Shown: positions 26,576-36,515, counted from the first letter of the stretch. The stretch: 64,000 nt of DNA from Clostridioides difficile (GCA_024919175.1 CP103804.1:2852001-2916000); one strand, 5' to 3'. The notes: generated by a model not told the origin, from the letters alone. Program-made: numbers and translations.

Positions 26576-29335
26576 TTAAGCTGTTTTTTTTGGTTTTACT
26601 AATCTTATTACACATTTTACAACTTCATTGACTACAACTACACTTGCTGCAACACATAAAACTTTTGCCCATGTCATAACATCCATAGCTACAGAGTTAA
26701 AGAAGTCTTGGAATAACTGAGTAAATATTACTTGTGCAATCCCTGTTAAAACTATTATCTGTAATGCTAGTTTATTATGTGTAAAGTTAGGAAAAATACT
26801 ATCTGCATTAAATTCTCTACAGTTAAATGCATTAAATAATGCACTAAAAGCAAATAACGCAAACATTACAGTTCCCTTATGAGCTTCATCAACTCCTAAG
26901 AAGTTGAATGTAGATTGTAACATTAATATTGCTGTTATATAGAATGCATTCAATACTATTGTGTATACCATTGACTTAGAAATTATACTGGCTTTTCTAT
27001 CAACAGGTTTTCTATTTAACACATGGTTTCTAACTGGCTCCAAACCTAATGCTAATGCTGGTGGACCATCCATGATTATGTTTACCCATAATAATTGTAT
27101 TGTAGTAAATGGCATCTCTTGCCCCATAACCTGAGATATTATAGCCACTAAAAATGCAATTACATTTACTGTTAATTGGAATTGAACAAATCTTTGGAAG
27201 TTATCATAGATTCCTCTACCCCATTTAATACCTTTTACAATAGTACTAAAGCTATCATCAGTTAAAATTATATCTGCTGCGTTTTTAGATACCTCTGTAC
27301 CAGATATACCCATTGCTATACCAACATCTGCCTTTGAAAGTGCTGGAGCATCATTTATTCCATCACCTGTTACAGCAACAACATCTCCACTCTTTTGAAG
27401 AGCTGAAACTATTCTCATCTTGCTATCTGGCTTACTTCTTGCAACAATTGAAATAGTTTGTATCTCTTGTCTTAATTCTTCATCATCTAAAGTATCTATA
27501 TATGAAGCTTCAACTGCTCTCATATTTTCTTTTAATAGACCTAACTCTTCACCTATAGCTCTTGCTGTATTTATATTATCTCCTGTAAGCATTTTTACAG
27601 AAACACCAGCTTTATTTGCTGTATTCACAGATTCTATAACATCTTTTCTAAGTGGGTCTCTTATACCAACAAAACCACTAAATACTAAATCACTTTCCAT
27701 TGCACTTACATTCATAGCATCACTTTCAGCAGTTACTGCTGCTTCTTCTTCAGCTTGTGAGATTTCTTTATATGCAAAACCTAAAGTTCTCATTGATTTT
27801 ACTTGTAATTTTTTTATTTCTTCTAAAATCTCATGTTTTATACCTTCAGTTATTGGAACTATATCTTTACCTCTTTGAATGTGTGAACATAGCTCAAGTA
27901 AAACTTCTGGTGCTCCTTTTGATAGCAACACATGATTATTATCTTGACCTATAACAGATGTCATTCTCTTTGAATCAGAAGTAAAAGGATTTTGAGCTAA
28001 TATATTAGATTCTTTTCTAACTTGTCTATAATCTACATTTTTATAATATAGAAGCAATGCACATTCTGTAGCACTTCCCAGATATTTAACATCACTATCA
28101 TTATGCTCTACATCAGCTGTAGAGTTTATCATACAGTTTTCTTCAAAATAACTATTTATTTCTTCTTCTGAACTCTCAATATATCTTCCATCAATATATG
28201 CAACTTCTACTGTCATTCTATTTTCTGTTAATGTACCAGTTTTATCTGAACATATTACAGAAACAGAACCTATAGTTTCACAAGCTTCTTTTTTAGTAAC
28301 TAAAGCATTTATCTTAGCCATTTTTTGCATAGTTATTGCAAGTGTCATATTTATCATAGTTGGCAAACCTTCTGGAACTGCTGCAACTATCAATGCAACA
28401 CATACTGTAAATGCTGTTTTAACAGGGTCTATCGATTCTAAAAATGGTAAAATCCCAGACATGTCAACATTTAATACATTCTTACTTACCATTTGGAAAA
28501 CCATGAATATAAATAATAATCCTGCTACTGCACTAGAAACTTTAGCTATTAATCCACCTAGATTTCCAAGCTTTATCTGAAGTGGAGTTTGCTCATCTGC
28601 ATCTGATAAGTTTTGAGCAATTTTACCCATTTCACTACTATCTCCAATTGAAGTTACAACTAATCTTCCTCTACCATAAGCAACAAGTGTACCACCAAAT
28701 ACCATATTTATTTGTTTTGCAGGTATTGGTTCTTGTACTACTAATGCTCCTTTAGCTTCTATTTCTTCCATTGGAACTACTACATCACATTTTTTAGATA
28801 CATCATCCGATTCACCTGTTAACATATCTTCTCTAATTTTAAGATTTATAGTTTCTATAAGTCTACCATCAGCAGGTACCATATCTCCAGTTTCAATATA
28901 TACTATATCTCCTGGTACTAATTCACTCTTAGAAATTTGATGTATTTCTCCATTTCTTAATACTTTAACTTCAATATTTTCAGTCATCTTAGAAAGAGCA
29001 TCTGCTGCTTTCTTAGAACGACCTTCTGTAATCATGCCTATTGCTATACCTATTGCTATAGCCCCTACAATTCCTATTGCATCATGAGTTTCTCCAATTA
29101 CTGCACTTACTACTGCTGCAATAATTAAAATAACTATCATTGGTTCACTTAAACTTTCTTTTAAATCATCCCAAAAGCTTCCTTCCTCTTTTGGTGTAAA
29201 TTCATTTAAACCATACTTTTCTCTTCTAGCCTTGACTTCTGATTCTGACAGACCTCTGTCAGGGTTAACAGATAAGTCTTTAGTTACATCTTCTTTGTCA
29301 ACATTATAATATTTGATATCATTATTAAATTCCAT
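26576..29335 (-). CDS. P-type Ca2+-transporting ATPase (P2 type, PMCA/SERCA-like)
   Basis: About 919 residues. Phosphorylation motif CSDKTGTLTENRMT near residue 355, TGES loop LTGESDDVS near 175, VAAVPEGLPTMINMT near 320 (the PEGLP form of Ca2+ pumps), nucleotide motif LSKGAPEVLLE near 470, and GDGINDAPALSKADVG near 680. Ten membrane helices are expected. It presumably exports Ca2+. Its 5' end overlaps the third terD gene; ATG 29335 is used, but GTG 29341 or TTG 29347 are possible because the RBS (AGGA) lies inside terD. Co-transcription with Ca2+-binding TerD proteins is functionally suggestive. Bacillus yce operons have TerC in the comparable position. Confidence 0.92.
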   Translation of the reverse strand: MEFNNDIKYYNVDKEDVTKDLSVNPDRGLSESEVKARREKYGLNEFTPKEEGSFWDDLKESLSEPMIVILIIAAVVSAVIGETHDAIGIVGAIAIGIAIGMITEGRSKKAADALSKMTENIEVKVLRNGEIHQISKSELVPGDIVYIETGDMVPADGRLIETINLKIREDMLTGESDDVSKKCDVVVPMEEIEAKGALVVQEPIPAKQINMVFGGTLVAYGRGRLVVTSIGDSSEMGKIAQNLSDADEQTPLQIKLGNLGGLIAKVSSAVAGLLFIFMVFQMVSKNVLNVDMSGILPFLESIDPVKTAFTVCVALIVAAVPEGLPTMINMTLAITMQKMAKINALVTKKEACETIGSVSVICSDKTGTLTENRMTVEVAYIDGRYIESSEEEINSYFEENCMINSTADVEHNDSDVKYLGSATECALLLYYKNVDYRQVRKESNILAQNPFTSDSKRMTSVIGQDNNHVLLSKGAPEVLLELCSHIQRGKDIVPITEGIKHEILEEIKKLQVKSMRTLGFAYKEISQAEEEAAVTAESDAMNVSAMESDLVFSGFVGIRDPLRKDVIESVNTANKAGVSVKMLTGDNINTARAIGEELGLLKENMRAVEASYIDTLDDEELRQEIQTISIVARSKPDSKMRIVSALQKSGDVVAVTGDGINDAPALSKADVGIAMGISGTEVSKNAADIILTDDSFSTIVKGIKWGRGIYDNFQRFVQFQLTVNVIAFLVAIISQVMGQEMPFTTIQLLWVNIIMDGPPALALGLEPVRNHVLNRKPVDRKASIISKSMVYTIVLNAFYITAILMLQSTFNFLGVDEAHKGTVMFALFAFSALFNAFNCREFNADSIFPNFTHNKLALQIIVLTGIAQVIFTQLFQDFFNSVAMDVMTWAKVLCVAASVVVVNEVVKCVIRLVKPKKTA

Positions 29336-29954
29336 ATACACACTCAATCCTGTCTAAATTTTGCATTACTTCTTTAAGACCCGCATCTTTTGTTCCTTCA
29401 CCTATTGCTTTAAACTGCCAACTTCCATCTTTTCTATATATAGCCCCTACTATAAGAGTAGTTTTTTCTGAATAATTATCAGATAAATTATACTTTGCTA
29501 TTTCCTTTTTATTGCTTTGGTCTTCAACTCTTATATAGGCATTTTCTATCATTCCAAAGTGTTGTTTTCTATCTACACAATTGTATATATTTACTACAAA
29601 TAATAATTTGTGAATATTTGATGGGATTTTATCTAAATTAACTAGAATTTGTTCATCATCACCCACACCTTCACCAGTTAAATTATCTCCTGTATGTAAC
29701 ACTGACTTACAGGCACTCTTTAAATTTCCAAAATAAATTAAGTCTTTTATACCACTTAATTTTCCTTCCTGATTTAGCATAAATACAGATGCATCGCAAT
29801 CTATATCAGCTTGTCCTCCACCAAATAAAGACTTAAGGAATCCTCCACCTGATTGTTGCACAGGGTCCCATCCTAAGCCCACAAGTATACTACTCAATCC
29901 AGGGTTGGATTTTTTTAAATCTATTTTATCACCCTTTGATAAATTAATCGACAT
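29325..29954 (-). CDS. TerD family stress protein 3
   Basis: A 209-residue TerD-domain protein, slightly longer than its two neighbours and the most divergent of the three. It opens MSINLSKGDKIDLKK. A glycine-rich insert (SGGGFLKSLFGGGQ) sits at about residues 35-50, before the calcium motif IDCDASVFML. The second calcium loop is HTGDNLTGEGVGDDEQILVN, with V replacing D in the centre. It overlaps the Ca2+ ATPase gene. A role in Ca2+-dependent stress assembly is inferred from the family. Confidence 0.9.
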   Translation of the reverse strand: MSINLSKGDKIDLKKSNPGLSSILVGLGWDPVQQSGGGFLKSLFGGGQADIDCDASVFMLNQEGKLSGIKDLIYFGNLKSACKSVLHTGDNLTGEGVGDDEQILVNLDKIPSNIHKLLFVVNIYNCVDRKQHFGMIENAYIRVEDQSNKKEIAKYNLSDNYSEKTTLIVGAIYRKDGSWQFKAIGEGTKDAGLKEVMQNLDRIECVYGI

Positions 29955-30039
29955 ACTAAACCTCCATAAAATTTTATATAATATAACCTATACATTATTT
30001 GTATAGGCTACTTATATTTAATATACTGTGTTACTCATA

Positions 30040-30618
30040 TTAAACACTTAATCCATAGTTTCTGCAAAGTGCTTCTAAGCCACCTTCAAATCCTGCTCCA
30101 ACTGCACTAAACTTCCATTCTCCATTGTACTTATATATCTCACATACTGTAATTGCAGTTTCTATACTAAATTCTTCGCCTAAGTCATATCTTAATATTT
30201 CTTCATCATTTTCAGAGTTTAAAACTCTTATATATGAGTTGCTTACTTGTCCAAAATTTTGTTTTCTTTCAGCAGCTTCATATATTGTAACTGTTACAGC
30301 TATTTTTTGTATATGCTTTGGCATTGTATCTAAATTTACTAATATTTCTTCGTCATCTCCATCACCTTCACCAGTTCTATTATCACCTAAATGCTCAACT
30401 GCTCCAGATGAATGTTTTAAGTTATTATAGAATATAAAATCTTCATCTCTTTCAACTCTTTGAGATTCTCCTACCATAAAAACACTGACATCTAAATCAT
30501 AATCATAACCACTATCAAATGAATTTGTATCCCATCCTAATCCAAGTTTAATATTTTTAAGACCTGGATTTCCCTTAGTTAAATCAATTTTTTGTCCTTT
30601 TTTTAATACTATAGCCAT
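30040..30618 (-). CDS. terD: TerD family stress protein 2
   Basis: A 192-residue canonical TerD. It starts [20 protein letters not shown], with calcium ligands in [12 protein letters not shown] near residue 40 and [20 protein letters not shown] near 80. Length matches the family exactly. It shares most of its sequence with the adjacent first terD, so the pair is a tandem duplication. RBS GAGGGGGTATTTTCC. TerD proteins bind two Ca2+ ions and associate with membranes and with TerC/TelA partners. Confidence 0.94.
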   Translation of the reverse strand: MAIVLKKGQKIDLTKGNPGLKNIKLGLGWDTNSFDSGYDYDLDVSVFMVGESQRVERDEDFIFYNNLKHSSGAVEHLGDNRTGEGDGDDEEILVNLDTMPKHIQKIAVTVTIYEAAERKQNFGQVSNSYIRVLNSENDEEILRYDLGEEFSIETAITVCEIYKYNGEWKFSAVGAGFEGGLEALCRNYGLSV

Positions 30619-30655
30619 GGAAAATACCCCCTCTAGTTTATTATTATATTTAAAA

Positions 30656-31234
30656 TTATAAGTTTATTCCAAAGTTTCCACATAAAGCAGCAAGTCCACC
30701 TTCAAAACCAGAACCTAGTGCGTTAAATTTCCATTCTCCATTATGTTTATATATTTCAGCTACTACTATAGCTGTCTCTATACTAAAATCTTCACCTAAT
30801 TCATACTTTATTAATTCTTCATTTGTATCTTTATCTACTATTCTTATATAAGAATTGCTTACTTGCCCAAAATTTTGTGTTCTTTCTGTTGCATCATGAA
30901 TTGTAACTGTAAAAGAAATTTTGCTTATTTCTCCAGGAATCTTAGATAAATCAACAACTATTTGCTCATCATCTCCATCACCTTCACCAGTTCTATTATC
31001 ACCTAAATGTTCAACTGCTCCAGAAGTATGCTTTAAATTGTTGTAAAATACAAAATCTCCATCATTAGTAACACTTCCACTTGCTCCTGTTAAAAATGCT
31101 GCTGTATCTAAGTCAAAGTCAAATCCACCATCATACTTGTTAGTATCCCATCCTAATCCTACTAAAATATTTTTAAGCCCTGGGTTTCCTTTAGTTAAAT
31201 CAACCTTTTGGCCTTTTGATAATGTTATACCCAT
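30656..31234 (-). CDS. terD: TerD family stress protein 1, first gene of the Ter operon
   Basis: A 192-residue canonical Ter[32 protein letters not shown] near residue 40, and [20 protein letters not shown] near 80. It is the first gene of the ten-gene minus-strand operon. A sigma-A-like promoter lies about 70 bases upstream. The gap to the next terD is 37 bases. It is a close relative of Bacillus YceC/D/E general-stress proteins. Confidence 0.94.
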   Translation of the reverse strand: MGITLSKGQKVDLTKGNPGLKNILVGLGWDTNKYDGGFDFDLDTAAFLTGASGSVTNDGDFVFYNNLKHTSGAVEHLGDNRTGEGDGDDEQIVVDLSKIPGEISKISFTVTIHDATERTQNFGQVSNSYIRIVDKDTNEELIKYELGEDFSIETAIVVAEIYKHNGEWKFNALGSGFEGGLAALCGNFGINL

Positions 31235-31302
31235 AATTTATCGCTCCCTTGTTAATTTTAGCTAAACAAATCTTGCTAATTATTTATCTTTTTCTTAATC
31301 AT

Positions 31303-31330
31303 ATTATAACATTTTTTATTCATTTGTGAA
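31303..31330 (-). promoter_or_regulatory. Sigma-A-like promoter of the Ter operon
   Basis: On the minus strand TTCACA (31330-31325), a 16-base spacer and a perfect TATAAT (31308-31303) precede the first terD. The rest of 31235-31562 is the divergent control region shared with the protease gene; no palindromic operator stood out. Confidence 0.6.
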
Positions 31331-31562
31331 TAAAACTTACTTGATATTTTTAAAATATAATTAAAAAAATATTTATATTTCTTACTTTTTACATAGATTT
31401 TACATACTTTTTTAAAGATATAAAACCTATGTTTAATATGTAATTATATATCATTTATATAGACAAGTATACATTTTATTTTGAAACTACAAAATTCTTT
31501 GTACTATATTGTTTTAAGATGTTTTATAATAGATTATATCATCTTATTAGAGGAGAAAAAAT

Positions 31563-32999
31563 ATGATTTGTACTATTAAACCATTAAAAGTTGTAATAAA
31601 GAAGTCAAAAGAGCCTTTAAATGAATTTATGTCTAGTAAGTCTTATACAAATAAGAGTTCTTCTTATATTAAAGAAGTCTACTTTACACGATATATAGGT
31701 ATTGATGATTCAATTGATAAATACATAAAAAACATCAAAAATATAGATGCTCATTTTTTTAATAATACAACCATTCCCTATATTAGGTTGAGCAACTTAA
31801 ATATAAACTTTGATAAATCACAAACAGATAAGATGCTCAATACTTTCAATACTTATAACGATGCTAAATTTAACAGTTGGAACTTATACAATATTGAATT
31901 TCCTTGTAAAATAGAAAATGATACCTTAGATTGGACAAAAAAAATTGCATTTAAAAGTACATTAGATTTGTTTTCTAAAAACACACCAAATTCAACATCA
32001 TCTATTGTCAAAAACTTTGCTGTTAAGCTTTTATGTTGGATAGATTATTTTCTACCCAAATTATTTTATAATAAAGTCAAAATTACAGTTTCACCCAAAG
32101 TAGTGTATTTTGGAAATATTAAAAGACAGGAACTTTTTTTCTTATATTTTTTATCACAGCTTGGATGTGATATTTTGTATATAAATCCTCACAAAGATAT
32201 CCTTGATTTGTATCCTGAATGTTCTAGATTTTCTACTTTAGTTGAACTTTCTAAAAAAAGCCCAACTGTGATAGATATACCTTTAGAAAAATTAAATACA
32301 GATATAAATAAGAATATGAATAATAGCAAAACTTATACTCCTATAAATAAACCTCAATCTGAACAAACTTCTGCTGACAGAAACTTTACATCTATAAAAA
32401 ATAAAAAAGATAAAGAGATAGAACTTACATATGAAGAACTCGCAAAATTATCAACCTCTGTTGTTATGATTGTTGTATGTGATAATGAAAATAAACCATT
32501 TAAGAGTGGTTCTGGAGTAGTCATAAATAGCGAAGGTTATATACTTACAAATCTACATGTAGTTAATGAAGGCTATTCATTTTTAGTTAGATTTGAAAAT
32601 GATAATAAAGTTTACACATCGTATCAAATCATAAAATACCACTCAGATTATGATTTAGCTGTAATAAAAGTTGATAGAGAATGTAAATCAATACCAGTCA
32701 AGGTCAGCAAAAAACCTGTAAGAGGCCAAAAAATAGTTGCGATTGGAAGCCCTTTAGGTCTTTTCAATACAGTTTCAGATGGAATTATATCTGCTTTTCG
32801 TGACTTTGAAACTGTTCAAATGATACAATTTACAGCTCCAATTTCTAGTGGTAGTTCTGGAGGTGCTCTTTTAGATATGTTTGGAAATTTACTAGGATTA
32901 ATTTCTGCTGGATATGATGATGGCCAAAACTTAAATCTAGCAGTAGAAAGTCATCTTGTCAAAATGTTTGCCAATAATTTTATCGAAATAATAAACTAA
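31563..32999 (+). CDS. Trypsin-like serine protease fused to an N-terminal YceG-like domain
   Basis: A 478-residue protein with no signal peptide or membrane helix, so probably cytosolic. Residues about 35-225 resemble the first half of the neighbouring YceG: VKLLCWIDYFLPKLF, PKVVYFGNIKRQELFFLYFL and CDILYINPHKD line up with VKIMAWIKTYIG, PKIIFYGDIKKHEVYLLLIL and FDVLYLNPNSK. A charged linker (about 250-290) leads to a DegP-like chymotrypsin fold with catalytic His332 (TNLHVVN), Asp364 (SDYDLAVIKV) and Ser432 (SSGSSGGALLD). No PDZ domain follows. It is divergent from the Ter operon and shares its control region, so it is probably a proteolytic arm of this stress system. RBS AGAGGAGAAAAAAT. 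Confidence 0.87.
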   Translation: MICTIKPLKVVIKKSKEPLNEFMSSKSYTNKSSSYIKEVYFTRYIGIDDSIDKYIKNIKNIDAHFFNNTTIPYIRLSNLNINFDKSQTDKMLNTFNTYNDAKFNSWNLYNIEFPCKIENDTLDWTKKIAFKSTLDLFSKNTPNSTSSIVKNFAVKLLCWIDYFLPKLFYNKVKITVSPKVVYFGNIKRQELFFLYFLSQLGCDILYINPHKDILDLYPECSRFSTLVELSKKSPTVIDIPLEKLNTDINKNMNNSKTYTPINKPQSEQTSADRNFTSIKNKKDKEIELTYEELAKLSTSVVMIVVCDNENKPFKSGSGVVINSEGYILTNLHVVNEGYSFLVRFENDNKVYTSYQIIKYHSDYDLAVIKVDRECKSIPVKVSKKPVRGQKIVAIGSPLGLFNTVSDGIISAFRDFETVQMIQFTAPISSGSSGGALLDMFGNLLGLISAGYDDGQNLNLAVESHLVKMFANNFIEIIN

Positions 33000-33066
33000 A
33001 TATACTCAAATAAATATGTTTCAACTACCATTGACAATCCTATTTGCTCTTGCTTCATGCAAATAA

Positions 33067-33100
33067 AGGGGGCGAGAACATTATATATGTTCGCCCTCTG
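33067..33100. terminator. GC-rich hairpin between convergent genes
   Basis: GGGGGCGAGAACAT and ATGTTCGCCCTCT pair around a short loop, between the protease gene (plus) and asnB (minus). No long T-run follows, but the position and stability suggest a bidirectional terminator. Confidence 0.6.
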
Positions 33101-33115
33101 TATGTCATGCAGAAA

Positions 33116-34990
33116 TTAATACTTGATGTTTTTATGTTCAATAAATAATTGATACCATAGACAAAATGTGAATATAGTCCATATTTTCCTTGAATTATCT
33201 TTATGACCTTTTAGATGTTCATCTAAAAGTTTTATTATATATTTTTTATCAATAAACTCGTCTACATTTGCATTAGAAATAGTTTCTCTTACAACATTTC
33301 CTAAATCACCTTTTAACCAAACTCTTATTGGCGTTGGAAATCCTAATTTTTTTCTCTGTATAACATGTTCTGGTACTATATCTTTAAACGACTCTCTAAG
33401 TAGCACTTTTGTATTGCTTTTAGTTATTTTTTGTTCAATTCTTAAATTTTTTGCTACATCAAATACATCTTTATCTAAAAAAGGTACTCTAAGCTCTAAA
33501 TGCTCAGCTACAGAGAATTTATCAACTTTTTGAAGTATATCACCTTGAAGCCATGTATTTACATCTATATGTTGCATTTTACTTATATAATCGTAATTAT
33601 TTTTCTGTGCTTCTCTGTATAAATTTGATAATAAATACTCATGTATATTCTTTTCTTTATATTTAAAAAAGAATCTTTTTACTTCATTATTTTCAAAAAT
33701 CTTTGCATTTCCTATATATCTCTTTTCTAAAGGTGTTGTAGCTCTGTAAAGATAATTTTTACCTTTTATATTAGGCATAAGCTCTGAAACTCTGTTTAAT
33801 GCACTTCTAATATATGTTGGTGAGTTTATAACTGATTTTACATTATTATATTCCTTATATACATTGTATCCTCCAAATAATTCATCAGCACCTTCTCCAG
33901 ACAAGGCTATTTTAACATATTTACTAGCTTCTTTAATTAAAAAGTAAAGACCTACTCCTGATGGGTCTGCCACAGGGTCATCCAAAAAATAAATTACACT
34001 TGGTAATGCTTTTATATAATCATCTTGTGTTATATTAATTTGAATATTTTCTATGCCTAATTTATCAGCTGTTTTTTTAGCTATCTCCAACTCACTATAT
34101 CCTTTAACATTAAATCCTAGTGAGAAAGACTTTATATTTGGATTAATTTGTGAAGCTACAGAGGTTATGATTGATGAATCTATACCACCAGACAAAAATA
34201 TTCCAATAGGTTTATTTTCTGCTATCTGTCTTCTTACAGAATCTATTACTACATTTCTTACTTCTTCTTCTCCTATATCTCTATTTCCTAAATGATTCTT
34301 ATTGTAAAAAAATTTTGTACTACTCCTAAATTCAAGTTTATCATATCTCTTTAGAGATAGTATTCCATTTTCCACTCTAAAAAAATGCCCTGCTGGTATC
34401 AATCTTATTCCTTGTATCATAGTATCTTCAGGAAGAACATATTGAAACGAAAAATAACTCTGTAAGCTTCTTTCATTTATGTTTAGTTTTTTAATATACT
34501 CCAGTATAAATTTATATTCTGATGCAAAAACTATCACTTTTTCTTTATTTATATAGTAAAGTGGTTTTATTCCAAATAAATCTCTTGCTCCAAATATACT
34601 TTCATCTTCTTTATCGTATATTATAAAGCTAAACATACCTTTTATCTTATGTACACAATTTTTTCCAAATGCTATATAAGATGTCAATAATATTTCAATA
34701 TCACTATCTGTAGCAAAGCTGTACCCTTTTTTAATCAATTCTTCTTTTATCTCACAACTATTATATATTTCACCATTTAAAACTATAACTTTTCCATCTT
34801 TTTCAAATGGTTTAACTCCATGTATAACATCTATTACATCAAATCTATTAAAATCAAACTCTTTTTCCCCATCTTTTAGGTATCCTCTACTATCAAGATT
34901 TATATTATTTACAGATTCTTTTATTTTAAATTTAATATCTTCTTTTCTAGATATATCTCCTTTATAATAAATTGAAATATTGCCACACAT
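33116..34990 (-). CDS. asnB: Glutamine-hydrolysing asparagine synthase family amidotransferase (AsnB type)
   Basis: A 624-residue class-II amidotransferase. It starts MCGNIS, so the catalytic Cys2 nucleophile is present; LNGEIYN and RDLFGIKPLYY mark the glutaminase half (1-210). The synthetase half has the PP-loop LSGGIDSS near residue 265 and SGEGADELFGGY near 355. It makes asparagine from aspartate, ATP and glutamine, or a related amide. Some AsnB homologues (Bacillus AsnB, corynebacterial LtsA) amidate diaminopimelate in peptidoglycan, which is an alternative here. Monocistronic; RBS AGGAAGGAAATTT. Confidence 0.9.
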   Translation of the reverse strand: MCGNISIYYKGDISRKEDIKFKIKESVNNINLDSRGYLKDGEKEFDFNRFDVIDVIHGVKPFEKDGKVIVLNGEIYNSCEIKEELIKKGYSFATDSDIEILLTSYIAFGKNCVHKIKGMFSFIIYDKEDESIFGARDLFGIKPLYYINKEKVIVFASEYKFILEYIKKLNINERSLQSYFSFQYVLPEDTMIQGIRLIPAGHFFRVENGILSLKRYDKLEFRSSTKFFYNKNHLGNRDIGEEEVRNVVIDSVRRQIAENKPIGIFLSGGIDSSIITSVASQINPNIKSFSLGFNVKGYSELEIAKKTADKLGIENIQINITQDDYIKALPSVIYFLDDPVADPSGVGLYFLIKEASKYVKIALSGEGADELFGGYNVYKEYNNVKSVINSPTYIRSALNRVSELMPNIKGKNYLYRATTPLEKRYIGNAKIFENNEVKRFFFKYKEKNIHEYLLSNLYREAQKNNYDYISKMQHIDVNTWLQGDILQKVDKFSVAEHLELRVPFLDKDVFDVAKNLRIEQKITKSNTKVLLRESFKDIVPEHVIQRKKLGFPTPIRVWLKGDLGNVVRETISNANVDEFIDKKYIIKLLDEHLKGHKDNSRKIWTIFTFCLWYQLFIEHKNIKY

Positions 34991-35161
34991 ATTATCAAAT
35001 TTCCTTCCTATTTTTTAGTATTATCCTGTATTTCATAGTTTTGTCTTTGTCTCCAAAACTTATTCAATTTTAAAAAAATTACTATCAAATTTTTATAAAT
35101 TATCTGTTAATTTTTCATAATTTTTAAATTTCTAGAAATACTATATTAGGAGGTGATTTTT

Positions 35162-35866
35162 GTGAAGAAAAAAATGTTAATACCAGTTATTATGTCTTTA
35201 TTTATACTTTCACAGTGTATAACTTTATTTGCTTTTACACCTGAAAATAATAAGTTTAAGGTTAAACCATTGCCTTATGCTTATGATGCACTTGAGCCTT
35301 ATATAGATAAAGAAACTATGACTTTACACCATGATAAACATTATCAAGCTTACGTTGATAAATTAAATGCAGCTCTTGAAAAATATCCTGAGCTCTATAA
35401 TTATTCTTTATGCGAATTATTGCAAAACTTAGACTCTTTACCTAAGGATATTGTTACAACAGTAAGAAATAACGCAGGTGGTGCCTATAATCATAAATTC
35501 TTTTTTGATATAATGACTCCTGAAAAAACTATACCTTCTGAATCTTTAAAAGAAGCTATTGACAGAGATTTTGGTTCTTTTGAAAAATTCAAAGAAGAGT
35601 TCCAAAAAGCAGCTTTAGATGTTTTTGGTTCTGGTTGGGCTTGGCTAGTAGCTACTAAAGATGGTAAATTGTCCATTATGACTACTCCAAACCAAGATAG
35701 CCCTGTAAGTAAAAACTTGACTCCTATCATAGGTCTTGATGTTTGGGAACATGCTTACTATTTAAAATATCAAAACAGAAGAAATGAGTATATTAACAAT
35801 TGGTTTAATGTAGTTAATTGGAATGGAGCTTTAGAAAATTATAAAAATTTAAAATCTCAAGATTAA
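35162..35866 (+). CDS. sodA: Fe/Mn superoxide dismutase with N-terminal signal peptide
   Basis: A 234-residue protein: about 25 residues of signal-like sequence (KKKMLIPVIMSLFILSQCIT) followed by a full SOD. Metal ligands are His in MTLHHDKHYQAYVDKL, His in GGAYNHKFFFD, and Asp/His in GLDVWEHAYYLKYQ. GSGWAWLVATKDG is the family signature. GTG 35162 is chosen, since AGGAGGTG lies immediately before it and the upstream GTG is inside that RBS. Most bacterial SODs are cytosolic; an exported form fits a surface or spore-coat role, as reported for C. difficile SodA. It dismutates superoxide to peroxide and oxygen. CATAATTT near 35116 could be a sporulation-type -10 element, but this is weak. Confidence 0.92.
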   Translation: MKKKMLIPVIMSLFILSQCITLFAFTPENNKFKVKPLPYAYDALEPYIDKETMTLHHDKHYQAYVDKLNAALEKYPELYNYSLCELLQNLDSLPKDIVTTVRNNAGGAYNHKFFFDIMTPEKTIPSESLKEAIDRDFGSFEKFKEEFQKAALDVFGSGWAWLVATKDGKLSIMTTPNQDSPVSKNLTPIIGLDVWEHAYYLKYQNRRNEYINNWFNVVNWNGALENYKNLKSQD

Positions 35867-35978
35867 TTAAATATTAAAATCCTTTTGAAAAAAACTTATG
35901 TTTGCTATATAATATAATAGAAGATAGTCTAAATTTACCAATATTATGTTTATAGTGACGATTCAGGAGGATTTTTAT

Positions 35979-36515
35979 ATGATAAAAGAAACACATGAAA
36001 GGGGAGGATATATATTAGCACTTTTGATACTCCCCTTTATAAATAATATATATTTAGTCAAATACGATACTACATATAAAATAGTGTTAATTATAATCTA
36101 TATCTATTTTGCATATTTAGGCTCATTGTTTCCAGATATAGATATGAGAGGTTCTTACATAAGTAAAAAGTTTGTATTAATTTATAAGTTATTTGGAAGT
36201 AGGTTTAGACACAGAGGGTTTACTCATAGCCTTCTTGCATTATTACTCATTGGTAGTTTTTTTAAGTCTCTAATAATCTTTACCAACAACAATATAGTTT
36301 TTTCATGTCTGTCTAGTGGATTTATAATAGGATATTTTTCTCACATGTGTCTTGACCTTATTACTAAAGAAGGTATCGAATTGTTTTTTCCCATTACTAT
36401 AAACATTTCCTTACTCCCTATAAAAACTAGCTCGAAAACAGAAAAATTCATATCTAAACTTTTACACTTCATAGTTATTTTTTTAATCGGATATCAATTT
36501 TACATTTTATTTTAA
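35979..36515 (+). CDS. YdjM/DUF457-type membrane-bound metal-dependent hydrolase
   Basis: A 178-residue protein with four membrane helices and the family motif FRHRGFTHSL near residue 75, plus SLFPDIDMRGSY near 50 and GYFSHMCLDLITKEG near 120. The conserved His/Asp residues suggest a metal site (PF04307 family, also called YdjM). ATG 35979 is chosen because TCAGGAGGATTTTTAT precedes it; the upstream ATG frame lacks an RBS. Its function is unknown; relatives are often damage-inducible or associated with membrane remodelling. Confidence 0.87.
   Translation: MIKETHERGGYILALLILPFINNIYLVKYDTTYKIVLIIIYIYFAYLGSLFPDIDMRGSYISKKFVLIYKLFGSRFRHRGFTHSLLALLLIGSFFKSLIIFTNNNIVFSCLSSGFIIGYFSHMCLDLITKEGIELFFPITINISLLPIKTSSKTEKFISKLLHFIVIFLIGYQFYILF

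Noticed and set aside
27420..27878. 152-residue plus-strand ORF
   Set aside because: Antisense shadow of the Ca2+ ATPase, whose motifs run through this region on the minus strand.
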